Positions 23,520-24,772 of a DNA stretch of 24,772 nt are shown piece after piece. This DNA is from Chlamydiota bacterium. GTDB taxonomy: Bacteria; Chlamydiota; Chlamydiia; Chlamydiales; Rhabdochlamydiaceae. Each line of letters opens with the position of its first letter. The first letter of the stretch is position 1. The notes under the pieces were generated by a model that saw nothing but the letters and a program-made list of their open reading frames with translations, was not told the origin of the DNA and did not search any database. Position numbers and translations under genes: made by a program. Where the stretch lies: assembly GCA_011065225.1 (NCBI GenBank), contig JAAKFC010000005.1, positions 1 through 24,772 on the forward strand. The letters run 5' to 3'.

Positions 23520-24772
23520 CTTTTGCAGCTTCTATAGCTTTGTCATATTCGCCTTTTCCATAGTGAGCGAAAGCTTTTTCTTCAAAAAGCTCTGCCCGTG
23601 TGATTGGAGCTGCCCCTTGAATTTCAAGCCCGTCATCTGCAGCTTCTATAGCTTCGTCATATTCGCCCTTTCCATTGTGAGCGAAAGCTTTTGTTCTAAA
23701 AAGCCCTGCCCGTGTCATTGGATCTGCCCCTTGAATTTGAAGCCCGTTATCTGCAGCTTCTATAGCTTCGTCATATTCGCCCTTTTTATTGTGGCTGCAA
23801 ATAAGCGATAGCTTTTTGTCTAAAAAGCACTGCCCGTGTCATTGGACCTGCCCCTTGAATTTGAAGCCCGTCATTTGCAGCTTTAAGAGCTAAATCATAT
23901 TCGCCCTTTTTATTGTGAGCGATAGCTTTGTTTCTAAAAAGCCCTGCCCGCACAGTTGGATCTGCCCCTGCATCTTGAAGAATTTCAAGCCCGTCATTTG
24001 CAGCTTTAAGAGCTAAATCATATTCGCCCTTTTGATTGTGAGCGAAAGCTTTTTGTCTAAAAAGGTCTGCCCGCACAGTTGGATCTGCCCCTTGAATTTG
24101 AAGCCCGTCATTTGCAGCTTTAAGAGCTAATTCATATTCGCCCTTTTCATTGTGAGCGAAAGCTTTTTCATTGTAAGCGATAGCTTTGTTTCTAAAAAGC
24201 CCTGCCCGTGTCATTGGATCTGCCCCTTGAATTTGAAGCCCGTTATTTGCAGCTTCAAGAGCTAAATCATATTCGCCCTTTTGATTGTGAGCGAAAGCTT
24301 TGTGTACAAAAAGGTCTGCCCGTGTCATTGGACCTGCCCCTTGAATTTGAAGCCCGTCATTTGCAGCTTTAAGAGCTAAATCATATTCGCCCTTTTGATT
24401 GTGAGCGATAGCTTTTTGTTTAAAAAGGTTTGCCCGCATGATTGAACCTGCCTCTTGAATTTGAAGCCCGTTATTTGCAGCTTCAAGAGCTAAATCATAT
24501 TCGCCCTTTTTATTGTGAGCGATAGCTTTGTTTCTAAAAAGCCCTGCCCGCACAGTTGGATCTGCCCCTTGAATTTGAAGCCCGTTATTTGCAGCTTCAA
24601 GAGCTAAATCATATTCGCCCTTTTTATTGTGAGCAAAAGCTTTTTGTCTAAAAAGGTCTGCCCGTGTCATTGGATCTGCCTCTTGAATTTGAAGCCCGTC
24701 ATTTGCAGCTTCTATAGCTAATTCATATTCGCCCTTTTCATTGTGAGCGAAAGCTTTTTCATTGTAAGCGAA
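23520..24772 (-). repeat. 114-bp tandem coding repeats of TPR-b with a 591-bp higher-order period
   Basis: At least eleven 114-bp units run to the window edge. A 21-bp extension (encoding AYNEKAF) is seen in the unit around 24150-24190 and again at 24742-24772, 591 bases apart (five units plus 21 bases). The unit types that follow each copy come in the same order, so blocks of several units have duplicated. Confidence 0.75.
23794..23803. other. 10-bp frameshifting insertion, inverse copy of the repeat
   Basis: Where other units read GTG-AGCGATAGC, this one reads GTG-GCTGCAAATA-AGCGATAGC. The inserted GCTGCAAATA is the reverse complement of TATTTGCAGC, a piece present in many units of the same array. 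Confidence 0.8.

Larger units (their letters stand above)
23341..24772 (-). pseudogene. TPR-b: second TPR repeat gene, frameshifted, 5' end beyond window
   Basis: Paralogue of TPR-a in the same position relative to the NTT end. The frame is open from the window edge (24772) through about eight 38-residue units, then stops at 23786 after FRQKAIAYLQPQ. A second frame carries the remaining units to the C-terminus (stop 23341-23343), which has SYIEAFGKI and a basic tail ending QPRKKR after KHPR. The break is a 10-bp insertion at 23794-23803; without it the units read straight through. One unit contains an extra seven residues (AYNEKAF). If not a sequencing error, the product is truncated and lacks the basic tail. 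Confidence 0.75.

Noticed and set aside
22270..23811. Plus-strand frames of 87-100 residues rich in Phe/Ser/Cys across the TPR arrays
   Set aside because: They are antisense shadows of the repeat units and repeat with the same period.
21840..24772. Regular short-spaced repeats resembling a CRISPR array
   Set aside because: The 114-bp units are continuous coding sequence for TPR-like repeats with no unique spacers and a kept reading frame.
1..24772. tRNA and rRNA genes
   Set aside because: Read the intergenic gaps for cloverleaf or rRNA-like sequence and saw none; gaps are mostly short and AT-rich.

Overview
The window is about 25 kb of chromosome from a member of the Chlamydiota, most likely one of the amoeba- or arthropod-associated 'environmental' families rather than the genus Chlamydia. 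Three things point there. One is the gene run DUF502 protein, two tiny basic proteins, YbeY, CBS/CorC protein, which as I recall matches CT421, CT421.1, CT421.2, CT422 and CT423 of C. trachomatis. Another is tpiA beside xseA-xseB (compare CT328-CT330). The third is a Tlc/NTT-type nucleotide transporter. I cannot name the species from sequence alone.

Layout. (1) 1-3700: the end of a transglutaminase-like gene, a decayed HAD-hydrolase fragment, then RNase R, a 3-methyladenine DNA glycosylase and a DUF502 membrane protein, all on +. (2) 3700-5750: a clear promoter followed by two tiny basic proteins, YbeY and a CBS/CorC membrane protein, tightly packed. (3) 5750-6430: a gene-free stretch filled by a roughly 520-bp element with long imperfect terminal inverted repeats. 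(4) 6430-8340: a DUF3604 protein with degenerate metal-site motifs. (5) 8330-11860, minus strand: five small paralogous proteins of unknown function with their own promoters and rho-independent terminators. They share an N-terminal FGK box, a membrane-seeking segment, a cysteine patch and a helical tail. (6) 11945-15721: an exported HEAT-repeat protein and an LptD/OstA-like outer-membrane protein. (7) 15714-16910: a single-pass, Pro/Ser-rich protein with internal repeats that carries the same FGK box. (8) 16996-18563 on minus (tpiA-secG-def) and 18633-21623 on + (xseA-xseB-NTT), two compact overlapping operons facing away from each other. (9) 21643-24772: two tandem genes for 38-residue TPR-like repeat proteins with basic C-terminal tails, separated by an orphan 3' end of an NTT gene.

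Reading of the whole. The housekeeping operons cover RNA turnover, DNA repair, rRNA maturation, LPS export, protein maturation and secretion, glycolysis and nucleotide import. They are interleaved with lineage-specific, fast-evolving genes that look like candidate secreted or host-interacting proteins: P1-P5, the FGK-box repeat protein and the TPR pair. The most notable signals are the shared FGK box across six genes, a shared 14-nt promoter box, and the tandem NTT-TPR duplication. In the duplication the NTT remnant shows almost only synonymous change. The second TPR gene is broken by a 10-bp insertion that copies, in inverse orientation, a piece of its own repeat.
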